Below are positions 46,282 through 59,875 of a DNA stretch of 64,000 nt, one piece after another. The position numbers and the translations under genes are program-made. The notes beneath the pieces are model-generated. The model had not been told where the DNA came from, did not search any database, and was given only the letters and a program-made list of their open reading frames with translations. Positions within the stretch are counted from its first letter, which is position 1. Each line of letters opens with the position of its first letter. Origin of the DNA: Methylobacterium sp. DB0501 (GTDB taxonomy: Bacteria > Pseudomonadota > Alphaproteobacteria > Rhizobiales > Beijerinckiaceae); NCBI RefSeq assembly GCF_011043735.1, contig NZ_JAAKGV010000001.1:248001-312000 (forward strand). Reading direction: 5' to 3'.

Positions 46282-48441
46282 GTGACCGTGAAAACTTTCC
46301 GGGGGCGCGCCGCCGTGGCGGCGGCCCTGTCGATGACCTGTGCGCTTCCCGGCATTGGCCTGAAGCCGCAGGCGGCGGCGGCTCAGGCCGCGGCCGACGT
46401 CTCGCCGGAGATCCAGCTCGACGAGATCTCGGTCGCCGGCAGCGGCGGCGGCAACCCCTTGAAGACCGAAGGGTATCTCGCCCGCACCACGGTCAGCGCG
46501 ACCCGCACCGACACGCCGCTGCGCGAGGTGCCCCAGACCGTCGTGCCGGTGCCGCGGCAGGTGCTGGAGGATGCGGCGGCGACGCGGATCGATACCGCCC
46601 TGGATCTGGCCGGCGTCGGCCGTGCGAACAATTTCGGCGGCCTCGGCCTCACCGAGTTCACCATCCGGGGCTTCGCCACCGGCGAGTATTACCGCAACGG
46701 CTTCCCGATCAACCGCGGCTACCCGAACTCGCCCGACATCGTGTCGATCGAGCGGATCGAGGTGCTGAAAGGCCCCTCGGCCTTCCTGTACGGCCGCGGC
46801 GATCCGGGCGGCACCTTCAACATCGTGACGAAGCAGCCGAGTGCCGAGCGTTCCTTCGCGATCGGCACGCAATTCGGCAGCGACAACGCCAAGCGCAGCA
46901 CCTTCGACGCCACCGGCGCTCTCGACGAGGGCGGCACGGTGCTCGCCCGCCTCACCGGCGCGGTCGAGGACAACGGCAGCTTTCGCGATTTCGTCCACGG
47001 CGACCGCTACTACCTCGCCCCCGTCATCGCCTGGAAGCCGAATGCCGACACCACGGTGACGCTGGAGGGCGAGTTCATCAGCGGCAGCCAGATCTTCGAT
47101 CGCGGCATCCTGCCGTTGCGCGGCGACCTGCGGGCGGTGCCGCGCAGCCGCTACATCGGCGAACCGGGGCTGCCGCCGTTCCGCAATGACAACGCGCTCG
47201 GCCAGTTGCGCGTCGAGCATCGGCTCAACTCCGACTGGGTCATCAATGCAGGCGCGCAGCTACTGGCCGGCAACCTCGCCGGACAGGCGGTCCAGGCCAC
47301 CGGGACCGTCGCGAACAATGGCGTGTTCTCACGCACCTACGACCGGCGCGAGCTGACCTGGTCGGACCTCGATCTACAGATCAACCTCGCTGGCAAGTTC
47401 GAGACCGGCGCCTTCCGCCACACCCTGCTCGTCGGCCTCGAGCGCGACTCCCTACGCTACCGCGAGGCCATCCCCCTCATCTCGAACCCCACCATCAATC
47501 CCTTCGCCCTCAACCTGCTGGCGCCGGTCTACGGCCAGCCGCTTCCCGTCCCCACGCGGCTGTTCAGCAATTTCCTGCAGAACACCACCAGCTATGCCGG
47601 CTACGTCCAGGACCAGATCGACCTGACGCCGAAGCTCCACGCCCTCGTCGGCGTGCGCGTCGAGGACATCGCCCTCGATACGGTGAACTACATCAACGGT
47701 ACGACCACGCGGCAGCGGGGAAATGCGGCGACGCCGCGCATCGGCCTCGTCTACGACGTGACCGAGATCGCCTCGATCTTCGGCAACTACTCGCAGTCGT
47801 TCCGGCCCAATGCCGGCACCGACCGCACCGGCCGGCCCTTCCCGTTCCAGCAGGCCGAGAGTGTCGAGACCGGGGTCAAGCTGAGCCTCCTCGATGGGCG
47901 GTTGGATGCCACCGCCGCCTTCTTCGACATCCGGCGCACCAATCAGCTCGTCACCGATCCGGTCGACACGAACTTCCAGGCCGCAGCCGGGGCGGCGCGG
48001 AGCCGCGGCTTCGACATGAGCGTGGCGGGCTTCCTCGCCCCGGGCTGGCGGGTGATCGGCACCTACGCCTTCGTCGATGCCGCGCTCACCAAGGCCACCA
48101 CCGCCCCGGTCGGCGCCCGGCTCGCCAACATCCCGCAGAACAGTTTCGCGGTTCAGAGCGTCTACGAGTTCCAGGACGGGCCCTTGCGCGGCCTCGGGCT
48201 CGGCGGCGGCATCACCTATGTCGGGTCGCGCTTCGCCGGCGAGACCCGGCCGACCTTCAAGCTGCCGGAATACACGCTCGCCAACCTGATCTCGTACTAC
48301 CGGATCACGCCCGACGTGCGGGTGTACCTCAACGTCGACAACCTGTTCGACGAGCGCTACTTCGACCGCTCGTGGCAGAACCGCTACGCGACGCCGGGCC
48401 TGCCGCGCACGATCATGGGCGGTGTCGCGGCCCGGTTCTGA
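46282..48441 (+). CDS. TonB-dependent siderophore receptor
   Basis: The 719-residue outer-membrane receptor has a signal peptide (cut about residue 35, QAAAA/QAAA) and a plug domain with SATRTDTPLREVPQTV, TEFTIRGFATGEYYRNGF and VLKGPSAFLYGRGDPGGTFNIVTKQP. A beta-barrel follows, ending in VAARF. It is of the FhuA/FoxA ferric-siderophore type. The start is GTG 46282 (an alternative GTG lies at 46288). The short AT-rich stretch 46155-46195 before it may hold an iron-control site, but no clear Fur or Irr box is visible. No siderophore transporter is adjacent. Confidence 0.88.
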   Translation: MTVKTFRGRAAVAAALSMTCALPGIGLKPQAAAAQAAADVSPEIQLDEISVAGSGGGNPLKTEGYLARTTVSATRTDTPLREVPQTVVPVPRQVLEDAAATRIDTALDLAGVGRANNFGGLGLTEFTIRGFATGEYYRNGFPINRGYPNSPDIVSIERIEVLKGPSAFLYGRGDPGGTFNIVTKQPSAERSFAIGTQFGSDNAKRSTFDATGALDEGGTVLARLTGAVEDNGSFRDFVHGDRYYLAPVIAWKPNADTTVTLEGEFISGSQIFDRGILPLRGDLRAVPRSRYIGEPGLPPFRNDNALGQLRVEHRLNSDWVINAGAQLLAGNLAGQAVQATGTVANNGVFSRTYDRRELTWSDLDLQINLAGKFETGAFRHTLLVGLERDSLRYREAIPLISNPTINPFALNLLAPVYGQPLPVPTRLFSNFLQNTTSYAGYVQDQIDLTPKLHALVGVRVEDIALDTVNYINGTTTRQRGNAATPRIGLVYDVTEIASIFGNYSQSFRPNAGTDRTGRPFPFQQAESVETGVKLSLLDGRLDATAAFFDIRRTNQLVTDPVDTNFQAAAGAARSRGFDMSVAGFLAPGWRVIGTYAFVDAALTKATTAPVGARLANIPQNSFAVQSVYEFQDGPLRGLGLGGGITYVGSRFAGETRPTFKLPEYTLANLISYYRITPDVRVYLNVDNLFDERYFDRSWQNRYATPGLPRTIMGGVAARF

Positions 48442-48478
48442 GGCTGACGCCTGGAAGGGGCTCGGGCATAAGGCGGGG

Positions 48479-48970
48479 ATGACCACGGTCCACGACTTCG
48501 CCCCCGCCACCCCGGACGGCACCCCTCACCCGCTGGCGCAGTACCGGGACAAGGTGCTGCTCGTCGTCAACACCGCCTCGGCCTGCGGCTTCACCCCGCA
48601 ATATGCCGGGCTCGAGGAGCTGTGGCGCCGCCACCGCGACGCCGGCCTCGTGGTCCTGGGCTTTCCCTGCAACCAGTTCGGTGCCCAGGAGCCCGGCGAC
48701 GCCGCCGAGATCGCCCGGTTCTGCACGCTGACATACGACGTCACCTTCCCGCTGCTGGCCAAGGTCGAGGTGAACGGGGCGCGGGCCGAGCCGCTTTTTT
48801 CCCACCTGAAGCAGGAAAAGCCGGGGCTTCTCGGCACCCGGGCGATAAAGTGGAACTTCACCAAGTTCCTGGTCGGCCGCGACGGCCGGGTGGTCGGGCG
48901 CTTCGCCCCGCGGGTGAAGCCGGAGGCGCTGGAGAAAGCGGTGGTGGAGGCGCTGGCGGAGACGGCGTGA
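48479..48970 (+). CDS. glutathione peroxidase
   Basis: The 163-residue thioredoxin-fold peroxidase shows LLVVNTASACGFTPQYAGLEEL with the peroxidatic cysteine, GFPCNQFGAQEPG and KWNFTKFLVGRDG with the active-site tryptophan and asparagine. It is a cysteine-type, probably thioredoxin-dependent, peroxidase. The ATG at 48479 gives the usual length. It lies 37 bases after the receptor gene. Confidence 0.92.
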   Translation: MTTVHDFAPATPDGTPHPLAQYRDKVLLVVNTASACGFTPQYAGLEELWRRHRDAGLVVLGFPCNQFGAQEPGDAAEIARFCTLTYDVTFPLLAKVEVNGARAEPLFSHLKQEKPGLLGTRAIKWNFTKFLVGRDGRVVGRFAPRVKPEALEKAVVEALAETA

Positions 48971-49043
48971 GGCCATCATCCGGCCAAAATGGCCGAGCTA
49001 GACCTATGGCGTGACGAGGTCCCGTCGCCCCGGAAGTCCGCCC

Positions 49044-49745
49044 ATGTCCCTGTCCCGCCGCACCCTGCTCGCCGCCTCCCTGGCGGCCGTTCCCGCCCTC
49101 GCCACCGGGGCCCTCGCGCAGCAGGACGGCCAGTGGCGGGCGGTGACCGGCGACAACGGCCAGCCGATCCCCAACACCCGCCTGCCGGGCGAGCTCGCCT
49201 CGGAGATCGGCCGGTTGCGCGGCGTGACCTGGCTCGGGCCGCGGGAGGCCTCGGTCACGCTTTACGAGTTCTTCGACTACAATTGCCCGTGGTGCCGGGC
49301 GGCGGCGCGCGACCTCGACGACCTCGTCAAGGCCAATCCGGACCTGCGCATCGGCCTCGTCAACAACCCGATCCTGTCGGTGCAGTCGGCCCAAGCCGCC
49401 AAGGTGGCGCTGGCGGTGCAGCGCGCCGGCGGCTCGCCGGCGACCGCGGCGCTCTATGCCGCGCTCCTCGGGCCCGGCACGTCGGGCCGGATCGACGGGC
49501 CGCGCGCCCTGGAGGCGGCCGCCCGCCTCGGCCACGACCGGGCGGGCATCGAGCGGGCGGCGGATTCCGACGAGGTGCGCGAGGCCCTCACGGCGCAGAT
49601 GCGGCTCGCCGCCAATCTCGGCCTGCACGCCACCCCGTCCTACGTCGTCGGCACCTCGGCGCTGCTCGGCTATCCGGGTCCCAAGAGCCTCGGCCGGGTC
49701 CTCGCCAACGTGGCCGAGTGCGACGAGATCGCCTGCGCGAGCTGA
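49044..49745 (+). CDS. DsbA-family thiol:disulfide protein, Tat-type signal
   Basis: The 233-residue protein starts SLSRRTLLAASLAAVPALATGALA, a twin-arginine-like signal. A thioredoxin fold with the active site FFDYNCPWCRAAARDL (CPWC) follows, plus a DsbA helical insertion. The C-terminal GLHATPSYVVG holds the cis-proline. It probably oxidizes or isomerizes periplasmic thiols. It is 73 bases after the peroxidase gene on the same strand. Confidence 0.88.
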   Translation: MSLSRRTLLAASLAAVPALATGALAQQDGQWRAVTGDNGQPIPNTRLPGELASEIGRLRGVTWLGPREASVTLYEFFDYNCPWCRAAARDLDDLVKANPDLRIGLVNNPILSVQSAQAAKVALAVQRAGGSPATAALYAALLGPGTSGRIDGPRALEAAARLGHDRAGIERAADSDEVREALTAQMRLAANLGLHATPSYVVGTSALLGYPGPKSLGRVLANVAECDEIACAS

Positions 49746-50142
49746 CCGCAAGCCACACCGCAAGTCCCTCCGCAAGTCGCCAGCCCGTCACCGGACGGAC
49801 ATCGTTCGGAAACCGCGGCGAAATTTTCGCGTGTCGGCCTGCCCGGGCGGATCCGGGGAGCGGAGCCCGCATCCCGGCGCAATCCGACCATCGTCGAAGG
49901 GGCGGTGCCGGATGCCGCCCGACCGGATTAAACTCAGGGCCCGCCTCGCGATTGGCGCGCGCTCGCGCTCGCCTTGCGCCCCCCGAAAACCCATGCTAGG
50001 CCGGCGCCGCGCCGGGGGAGGGGGCTGTCTTCTCGCGCCGGAGCCTTTCCCATCATCGACGGGCCGCGCGCCACCGCCGCTCATTTCCAGACCGGCGCGA
50101 TCGGCCGGACCCGTCGGGCCAGGACATGAAGAGAGAGCGCTG
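49746..50142. other. leader region of the atp operon
   Basis: This 397-base gap has no gene. It contains a GCGAAATTTTCGC dyad (49818-49830) and a TTGCGC...ATGCTA pair near 49973-49998 with short spacing. The region should carry the atpH promoter, but the exact start is not determined. Confidence 0.4.
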
Positions 50143-50715
50143 GTGGCTCAGAACGCATCGGAATCGGGTTCTCCCCTGGCGGGCGTCGCCGGGCGGTACG
50201 CCTCGGCGTTGTTCGAGCTCGCGCGCGACGAGCGGGCCGTCGACGCGGTGGCCGAGGGGCTCGACCGGTTCGACGCCCTGCTGACCGAGAGCGCCGACCT
50301 GCGGCGCCTCGTGCGCAGCCCGGCCTTCTCGGCCGAGGACCAGGTCAAGGCGATCGAGGCGGTGCTGGCCAAGGCCGGCATCGGGGGCCTCGCCGGCAAC
50401 TTCATCCGCCTGTCGGCCGCCAACCGTCGCCTGTTCGCCCTGCCGGACATGATCCGCGGCTACCGCGAGCTGGTGCGCGAGTCGAAGGGCATCGTCCGCG
50501 CCGAGGTGCGGCTCGCCGAGCAGCCCTCCGACGCGGTGCTCCAGGACATCAAGGCGTCCCTCAAGGACGTCGCGAAGGCCGAGATCGACCTCGACCTGCG
50601 CATCGACCCGAGCCTGATCGGCGGCATCGTCGTCAAGCTCGGCAGCCGCATGGTCGACGCCTCCTTGCGCACCAAGCTCAACAGCATCCGCCTGGCGATG
50701 CAGGGCGCCCGCTAA
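50143..50715 (+). CDS. atpH: ATP synthase F1 subunit delta
   Basis: The 190-residue peripheral-stalk subunit shows [20 protein letters not shown] at the N-terminus and [23 protein letters not shown] at the C-terminus, both diagnostic of delta. The start is GTG 50143 (AGAGAGCGCT upstream). It joins F1 to the b-subunit stalk in the inner membrane. First gene of atpHAGDC. The F0 genes (atpIBEF) are not in this window, as is usual in alphaproteobacteria. Confidence 0.95.
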   Translation: MAQNASESGSPLAGVAGRYASALFELARDERAVDAVAEGLDRFDALLTESADLRRLVRSPAFSAEDQVKAIEAVLAKAGIGGLAGNFIRLSAANRRLFALPDMIRGYRELVRESKGIVRAEVRLAEQPSDAVLQDIKASLKDVAKAEIDLDLRIDPSLIGGIVVKLGSRMVDASLRTKLNSIRLAMQGAR

Positions 50716-50779
50716 GGGCTCCGACGCACCCGCCGCTTCCAGAACAACGCCCGACACGAACGAACGAGGGAAGGTCCAG

Positions 50780-52309
<1,530 letters not shown>

Positions 52310-52339
52310 GCCCCCGGCTCGACACCAAAGGACCCTCCG

Positions 52340-54707
<2,368 letters not shown>

Positions 54708-54723
54708 TCGGCAGCGCCATGAC

Positions 54724-54747
54724 GGGCCCGGCCGCGAGGCCGGGCCC
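54724..54747 (+). terminator. 10-bp hairpin between atpD and atpC
   Basis: GGGCCCGGCC (54724-54733) and GGCCGGGCCC (54738-54747) pair perfectly around a GCGA tetraloop (GNRA type), followed by only three T. It could reduce read-through into atpC, so that less epsilon is made per beta, or stabilize the upstream mRNA. Confidence 0.55.
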
Positions 54748-54800
54748 TTTCGCGCAAAGCCCCTTCTTGCGTCTGCCGAAACCGGAAACGACCTGACCCC

Positions 54801-55202
54801 ATGGCCACCTTCCAGTTCGACCTCGTCGGCCCCGAGCGGATCCTGTATTCCGGCGCGGTCGATGCCGTGCAGCTGCCGGGCTCCGAGGGCGAGATGACGG
54901 TGCTGCCCGGGCACGCGCCCGTGCTCACCACCCTCAAGACCGGCATGCTGGTCATCACCGAGAGCCCGCAGCACGGCAAGCGGGTGCTGGTGCGCGGGGG
55001 CTTCGCCGAGATCAACGCCACCTCCCTGACGGTGATCGCCGAGCGTGCGACCCCGCTCGAGGAGCTGACGCCCGCGATCATCGATGCCGACATCGCGGCG
55101 GCGGAACTCCTCTACGACGCCACCGACGATTACGACCGCAAGCTCGAGATCGAAGGCCAGATCGCGCAGCTGCGCGAGGCCAAGGTGGCGCTGAGCTTCT
55201 GA
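54801..55202 (+). CDS. atpC: ATP synthase F1 subunit epsilon
   Basis: The 133-residue subunit has the N-terminal beta-sandwich ATFQFDLVGPERILYSGAVD with LPGSEGEMTVLPGHAPVLT and a short C-terminal helical hairpin. It is part of the rotor and inhibits ATP hydrolysis. The intergenic hairpin separates it from atpD. Confidence 0.95.
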   Translation: MATFQFDLVGPERILYSGAVDAVQLPGSEGEMTVLPGHAPVLTTLKTGMLVITESPQHGKRVLVRGGFAEINATSLTVIAERATPLEELTPAIIDADIAAAELLYDATDDYDRKLEIEGQIAQLREAKVALSF

Positions 55203-55238
55203 TCGCCGTTCACGCGGACAACGAACTGTTCGTCGGGG

Positions 55239-55273
55239 AGGGGCGGCGGGGCCGAGATGGCTCCGCCGCCCCT
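55239..55273. terminator. bidirectional hairpin after atpC
   Basis: AGGGGCGGCGG (55239-55249) pairs with CCGCCGCCCCT (55263-55273) around a 13-base loop. It lies between atpC and the convergent sulfatase-type gene. Confidence 0.6.
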
Positions 55274-55281
55274 CTTCGCGT

Positions 55282-56670
55282 TCACGGCTGGACGGCGGCG
55301 GTCGCCACGGCGAGCGGCGCGAGGCGGATCCACGGAACCCGGCCGGGCTCGAACGCGTCGCGGGCCGCCCGTCGCCAGAGCGGCGGGGCGTGGTCGCCGA
55401 CGAGCAGGATCTCGGTGCCCGGATGGGCGAGGGCGAGCCGCGCCACCGCCGCGAACACGTCCTGCCAGGTCTCCACCATGGCGCAGACCTCCGGGTCGGC
55501 GAAGGGGCTGTCGGCCTGCCCGCAATGCTGCCGCGGCGTCGCCCGGCCCCGCGGCACCGGTACGTGCGAGTTCAGGGTGAGCCAGTAGACGAAGGACGGC
55601 TCCGCCGCCGCCAGTTCGGCGTCGATCACCTGCGCCAGGTCTGTGTCGCAGAGGCCCCGGAAGGGGCCGCCGCAGCGTCGCGCGAAGCGGGGCGCCAGAG
55701 TCTCTCCGAACAGGCTGCGCCGGAAGCCTGCCAGCGGGTACCACTCCGCACGGGCGTAGAAGCCGGAATGGAACCCGTGCACCGCGACCGTCCGGTAGCC
55801 GCGATCGGCGAACCGCTCCGGCAGGCAGGCCGGACTCTCCGCGGTGAGGACTTGGTACGACGCATGGGTGCGGCAGAGCTCGCGCATCTCGCCGGATGCG
55901 GTAGCGCCGAAGAACGTGCTGGTGCCGGTCGTGACCGCGTAGAGCTTGCGCAGGACCGGGTCCTCGAACGGCGCGGTCAGGAGCGCGCGGCGGTCCGGAT
56001 CGCGCAGGACGCCCAGGCTCTCGACCATCACCATGAGGGCGCGCCGCGGCGGCCGCGCCTGGTCGGGCAGCGCGTCGAACCCGGACCCCGTGGCGGCGGA
56101 TTCGAACGGCCGGCCGACGCTCGCCAGGGAGCCCAACTCGTAGCTGGGCGAGCCGTTGACCGCGACGTCGCCGAGGAGGGCGAGCGCGGTGGCCGCCGCG
56201 AAGACCGGGCGGCTGCCCCGGCGCATCGCCGGCCCGGCCCGCACCAGGAACGTCAGGTAGGCGGCCGCGAAGGCCACCGCGGCGACCGCGCCGGCGGCAT
56301 AGGCGGGCGTGCCGAGGAGATTCGTCAGCAGGCCGGCATCGACCAGGGGCAGCAGCGTCTCGAGATCGAGGAAGAACGTGCGGCCGATCGCCAGCAGGAG
56401 GTCGAGCACCACCGCTCCCGCACCGAGCAGCGCGAGGACCCGGCCCGGGATCCGCCCGGCCAGCAGGGCGAGGGCGGCGTAGAGCGCGATGGCGCCCGTC
56501 CGGGACGGCACGCCGGCGACCAGGCCGGCCGTCAGCGCGAGCGCGTTCGGCAGGACGAGGCCGCCCGCGAGCAGCACGAGGCTCGCCCGATCCGGCACGA
56601 GGCCCGCCGGCCCGCGTCGCACCCGCCGCAGGATCTTTCCGAGGTTCACCGTGGCACAGCGCGGGAGCAT
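55282..56670 (-). CDS. membrane-bound sulfatase/phosphoethanolamine-transferase-like protein
   Basis: The 462-residue protein has about five N-terminal membrane helices and a periplasmic alkaline-phosphatase-superfamily domain. ALMVMVESLGVLRDP supplies the metal-binding glutamate, VTTGTSTFFGATASGEMREL the threonine nucleophile region, YWLTLNSHVPVP a conserved asparagine/histidine, and EILLVGDHAPP the aspartate-histidine ligands. This fits sulfatase or head-group transferase enzymes that modify envelope lipids or glycans; the substrate is unknown. Confidence 0.8.
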   Translation of the reverse strand: MLPRCATVNLGKILRRVRRGPAGLVPDRASLVLLAGGLVLPNALALTAGLVAGVPSRTGAIALYAALALLAGRIPGRVLALLGAGAVVLDLLLAIGRTFFLDLETLLPLVDAGLLTNLLGTPAYAAGAVAAVAFAAAYLTFLVRAGPAMRRGSRPVFAAATALALLGDVAVNGSPSYELGSLASVGRPFESAATGSGFDALPDQARPPRRALMVMVESLGVLRDPDRRALLTAPFEDPVLRKLYAVTTGTSTFFGATASGEMRELCRTHASYQVLTAESPACLPERFADRGYRTVAVHGFHSGFYARAEWYPLAGFRRSLFGETLAPRFARRCGGPFRGLCDTDLAQVIDAELAAAEPSFVYWLTLNSHVPVPRGRATPRQHCGQADSPFADPEVCAMVETWQDVFAAVARLALAHPGTEILLVGDHAPPLWRRAARDAFEPGRVPWIRLAPLAVATAAVQP

Positions 56671-57128
56671 GACGGAGTCGTACCCAACTCCAACGGTAAG
56701 GCAATCCTCCAGGCCGATGACAACGAGCTCTAACTGCGAGAGCCCGAGCGATCATCGTGAAGAGAATTTGTTCTTATCTTTCGATCGGTAGCCATTGTCT
56801 GGTGCGCAACGATCTGTCGGGGCGAGATCGGTAGAGTCCGTCCGGCGGCATCGACCCGGCAGGCGTCGGTTCGTCGCGAGCCACCGCCTTCTCCCCGGAT
56901 GACGGAGACGCCGTCCGCAGGAATCCATTCGGGACGCGTCTCACCGGCCCGCGACGGTGGAGCTTTGCTCCGCATGCTTGCGCGAAGCTGGTTTCCGCAT
57001 CGCTCGGCATCGCGCGACAATCGCCGAGCGATCAGGCCGGTTGCCGGACGAAACGACGTGGGCGGGGATCCGGGACAGGGCGGGGCTTGCCGGGCACCCG
57101 TCGATGCCCGGGGGGCGGGCCGGGCCGG
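56671..57128. other. intergenic region with a palindrome of the TTTCCG family
   Basis: The 458-base gap contains an imperfect palindrome at about 56996-57034 (core ATCGCTCGGC...GCCGAGCGAT) related to the one at 33779. An AT-richer stretch near 56755-56800 may hold the promoter of the sulfatase-like gene. No gene is credible here. Confidence 0.45.
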
Positions 57129-58757
57129 TCACGCCTCGTCGCGCAGCACCCGCCGGATGATCTTGCCCGTGGTTGTGAGCGGCAGGTTCGCCCGGAAGGC
57201 GATCTCGCGCGGGTATTCGTGGGCGGAGAGCTGCGTGCGCACGAAGGCCTGGATCTCGGCGGCCAGCGCCTCGGAGGCTTTGTGCCCGGGGCGCAGGACC
57301 ACGAACGCCTTGACGATCTCGGTGCGCACCGGGTCGGGCTTGCCGACCGCCGCGGCGAGCGCCACGGCCGGGTGGCGCAGCAGGCAATCCTCGATCTCGC
57401 CGGGGCCGATCCGGTAGCCCGACGAGGTGATGACGTCGTCGTCGCGCCCGACGAAATGGACGTAGCCGTCCCCGTCCATCCGGCCCTGGTCGCCGGTGGT
57501 CATCCAGTCGCCCGAGCCTTCATCGCTCAGGAACTTGCGCGTCGTCGCCTCGGGATCGTTCCAGTAGCGCAGGAACATCACCGGATCGGGCCGGGCGATG
57601 GCGATCTGGCCGGTCTCGTCGGGGGCGGCAGGGCTGCCGTCGGGTCGGATCACCGCGACCCGGTGGCCCGGCACCGGGCGCCCGGTCGAGCCCGCCCGCG
57701 CCACCCCGAGCGCGGCACAGGAGGCCAGGACCAGATTGCACTCGGTCTGGCCGTAGGCCTCGTTGACGGTCAGCCCGAGCGAGCTCTTCGCCCAGTGGAA
57801 GGTCTCCGGCCCCAGCATCTCGCCGGCCGAGGCCAGGGTGCGAAGGCGGCGCAGGTCGAAGCGCCCGCGCGGATCCTCGACCGTGCGCAGCATCCTGAGC
57901 GCCGTCGGCGGCACGAAGGCGTTGGCGACCGAGAGGTCGGCCATCAGCCGGAAGGCTTCCTCGGGATCGAACTTCTCCGCCTTGCGCGCCACCACGGCGA
58001 CGCCGTGATGCAGGCTCGGCAGCAGCGCGTTGAGGAGGCCGCCGGCCCAGGCCCAGTCGGCCGGGGTCCACATCCGGTCGCCGGCCTTCGGCATGAACTC
58101 GTGCATCATGCAGAAGCCCGGCAGGTGGCCGAGCAGCACCCGGTGGCCGTGCAGCGCGCCCTTCGGCGGGCCGGTGGTGCCGGAGGTGTAGATCATCAGG
58201 GCTGGGTCGTCGGCCCCGGTATCGACCGGGATGAAATGGTCTGAGGCCGCCGCCAGGAGGTCGGTATAGCCGAGCGCGCCGTCGGCCGCCCCGTCGGTCG
58301 AGACGACGAAAGCGAGGTCGGGCAGCGCGTCCCGCAAGGGGCCGAGCTTGGCGACGCCGCCGGCATGGGTCACGACCGCCTTGGCGCCGGCATCGCCGAG
58401 GCGGTGGAGCAGGGCCTCCGGACCGAACACCACGGCGAGCGGCAGGGCGATCGCGCCGAGCTTGTAGACCGCGAGATGGGCCACCACCACGGCGGGGGAT
58501 TGCGGCAGCAGCACCGCCACCCGGTCGCCGGCCCGCACGCCGTGGGCCCGCAACGCGTTGGCGAAGCGATTCGAGGCCTCGCGGAGGGCGGCGAAGCTCC
58601 AGGCCTCGATGCGGCCGGTCGCGGCGATGTCGAGGATCGCCGGGCGCTCCGGATCGGCCGCGGCCCAGCGGTCGCAGACGTCGACCGCGATGTTGTAGCG
58701 CTCCGGGATCCGCCAGCGGAACCCGGAGCGCCAAGCGTCGTAGGAGGTCGGGCTCAC
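57129..58757 (-). CDS. acyl-CoA synthetase (AMP-forming)
   Basis: The 542-residue adenylate-forming enzyme shows the AMP-binding loop LMIYTSGTTGPPKGALHGH, VNEAYGQTECNLVL, the TTGDQGRMDGDGYVHFVGRDDDVI hinge and the catalytic-lysine tail LPLTTTGKIIRRVLRDE. It belongs to the acetyl/propionyl or medium-chain acyl-CoA synthetase group; chain length is not clear. It starts with GTG 58757, overlapping the nitroreductase stop (GTGA). Confidence 0.88.
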   Translation of the reverse strand: MSPTSYDAWRSGFRWRIPERYNIAVDVCDRWAAADPERPAILDIAATGRIEAWSFAALREASNRFANALRAHGVRAGDRVAVLLPQSPAVVVAHLAVYKLGAIALPLAVVFGPEALLHRLGDAGAKAVVTHAGGVAKLGPLRDALPDLAFVVSTDGAADGALGYTDLLAAASDHFIPVDTGADDPALMIYTSGTTGPPKGALHGHRVLLGHLPGFCMMHEFMPKAGDRMWTPADWAWAGGLLNALLPSLHHGVAVVARKAEKFDPEEAFRLMADLSVANAFVPPTALRMLRTVEDPRGRFDLRRLRTLASAGEMLGPETFHWAKSSLGLTVNEAYGQTECNLVLASCAALGVARAGSTGRPVPGHRVAVIRPDGSPAAPDETGQIAIARPDPVMFLRYWNDPEATTRKFLSDEGSGDWMTTGDQGRMDGDGYVHFVGRDDDVITSSGYRIGPGEIEDCLLRHPAVALAAAVGKPDPVRTEIVKAFVVLRPGHKASEALAAEIQAFVRTQLSAHEYPREIAFRANLPLTTTGKIIRRVLRDEA

Positions 58758-59356
58758 GCCTCGCGCGGCGGGAATCCGCCCTCGAACGTGAAGTCGGACA
58801 GCGGGTGGCGGCCGTTCGGGGTCTCGCGGGCGCGGGTCTCGTCCGGCAGGGTCGCGGGATCCGCCTTGCGGCCGACCGCGAAGGCGGCCTCGACCCGGTG
58901 GTGGGGCGGCAGGTTCAGCGCGGCCGGCGCCCGCTCGTGGTCGAAGCCGGTCATGCCGTGGGCGTGCCAGCCCATCCTCACCGCCTGGAGCTGGAACAGG
59001 GCCGAGGCCGTGCCGGTATCGAAGGAGGCGCTGTAGGAGGGCTTCAGCCCGTCGGGGGTCTTCATCATGCCGTTCGAGGCCAGGAACACCAGCGCCCCGG
59101 CCTTCTTCACCCAGCCCTGGTTGAACGGCACCAGGAGCCCGAACAGCGTCTCCCAGGCGGGGGTGTCGCGCAAGCCGTAGACGAAGCGCCAGGGCTGCGA
59201 GTTGTAGCCCGAGGGAGCCCAGCGCGCCGCCTCGATCATCGTCATCAGGTCGGCCTGCGGCACGGCCTCGCCGGTGAAGGCGCGGGGCGACCAGCGCTCG
59301 AGGAACTGTGCGTCGATCGGATGGTCGGCGGTACGGGAATTGGCGGACGTGGTCAC
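58754..59356 (-). CDS. nitroreductase family protein
   Basis: The 200-residue flavoprotein shows DAQFLERWSPRAFTGEAVPQ, EAARWAPSGYNSQPWRFVYG and AVRMGWHAHGMTGFD, typical of FMN-dependent nitroreductase/SagB-like enzymes. The substrate is unknown. GTG at 59356 was chosen; a longer frame is possible. It is co-transcribed with the acyl-CoA synthetase gene. Confidence 0.88.
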   Translation of the reverse strand: MTTSANSRTADHPIDAQFLERWSPRAFTGEAVPQADLMTMIEAARWAPSGYNSQPWRFVYGLRDTPAWETLFGLLVPFNQGWVKKAGALVFLASNGMMKTPDGLKPSYSASFDTGTASALFQLQAVRMGWHAHGMTGFDHERAPAALNLPPHHRVEAAFAVGRKADPATLPDETRARETPNGRHPLSDFTFEGGFPPREA

Positions 59357-59511
59357 GGGCGGACGGTCTCCGGGGATGTGGCGCCGTCCTGCCAGCAAGC
59401 GCGGCGGTTGTCACGGGGCTCGGGCCCCCGGGCGGAGCTGACCCGCGGAAACCTCATACCCCCGCCGGTGTTGTCTTCGACACGAGCGACACGCCGCGAC
59501 GGGAGAAACTT

Positions 59512-59871
59512 ATGGCCAAGATGGATCAGGCGCGGCCCTCGCTGCGCGACTTCGACCCCTATACCGACCGCAACGGGCAGGACATGGGGCAGGACTCGCC
59601 CCTCGATGTCGGCGTGCCGTCGCGGACGCAAGGAGACCTGGACCACGATCCGATGGGCCAGGCCCGCGACGCCCGGGTGGCCTCGGATTTCAACCGCCGC
59701 GACGCGATCGGCGCCACCGACGGCAGCCAGGCGACCGAGGACGAGACCCCGCCGGAGAATCTGCGCCGGATCAGCGACCCCTCGACCGGCGGTCCCGCCA
59801 CGCAGGATCCCGCCGCCCGGGAGGCGATCGACCGGGCGACGGCGGCCGTCGGCAAGGACGAGGGGGAGTGA
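59512..59871 (+). CDS. small acidic, disordered protein 1
   Basis: The 119-residue protein is rich in D, G, Q, R and A with almost no hydrophobic core (DFDPYTDRNGQDMGQDSPLD, TEDETPPENLRRISDPSTGG). It has no signal or membrane segment and is predicted disordered. GGGAGAAACT precedes the ATG at 59512. The first of three adjacent genes of similar character. Confidence 0.75.
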   Translation: MAKMDQARPSLRDFDPYTDRNGQDMGQDSPLDVGVPSRTQGDLDHDPMGQARDARVASDFNRRDAIGATDGSQATEDETPPENLRRISDPSTGGPATQDPAAREAIDRATAAVGKDEGE

Positions 59872-59875
59872 GGCC

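Noticed and set aside
44116..47220. 1034-residue minus-strand frame
   Set aside because: Antisense to the M20 amidohydrolase and receptor genes, with no recognizable domain.
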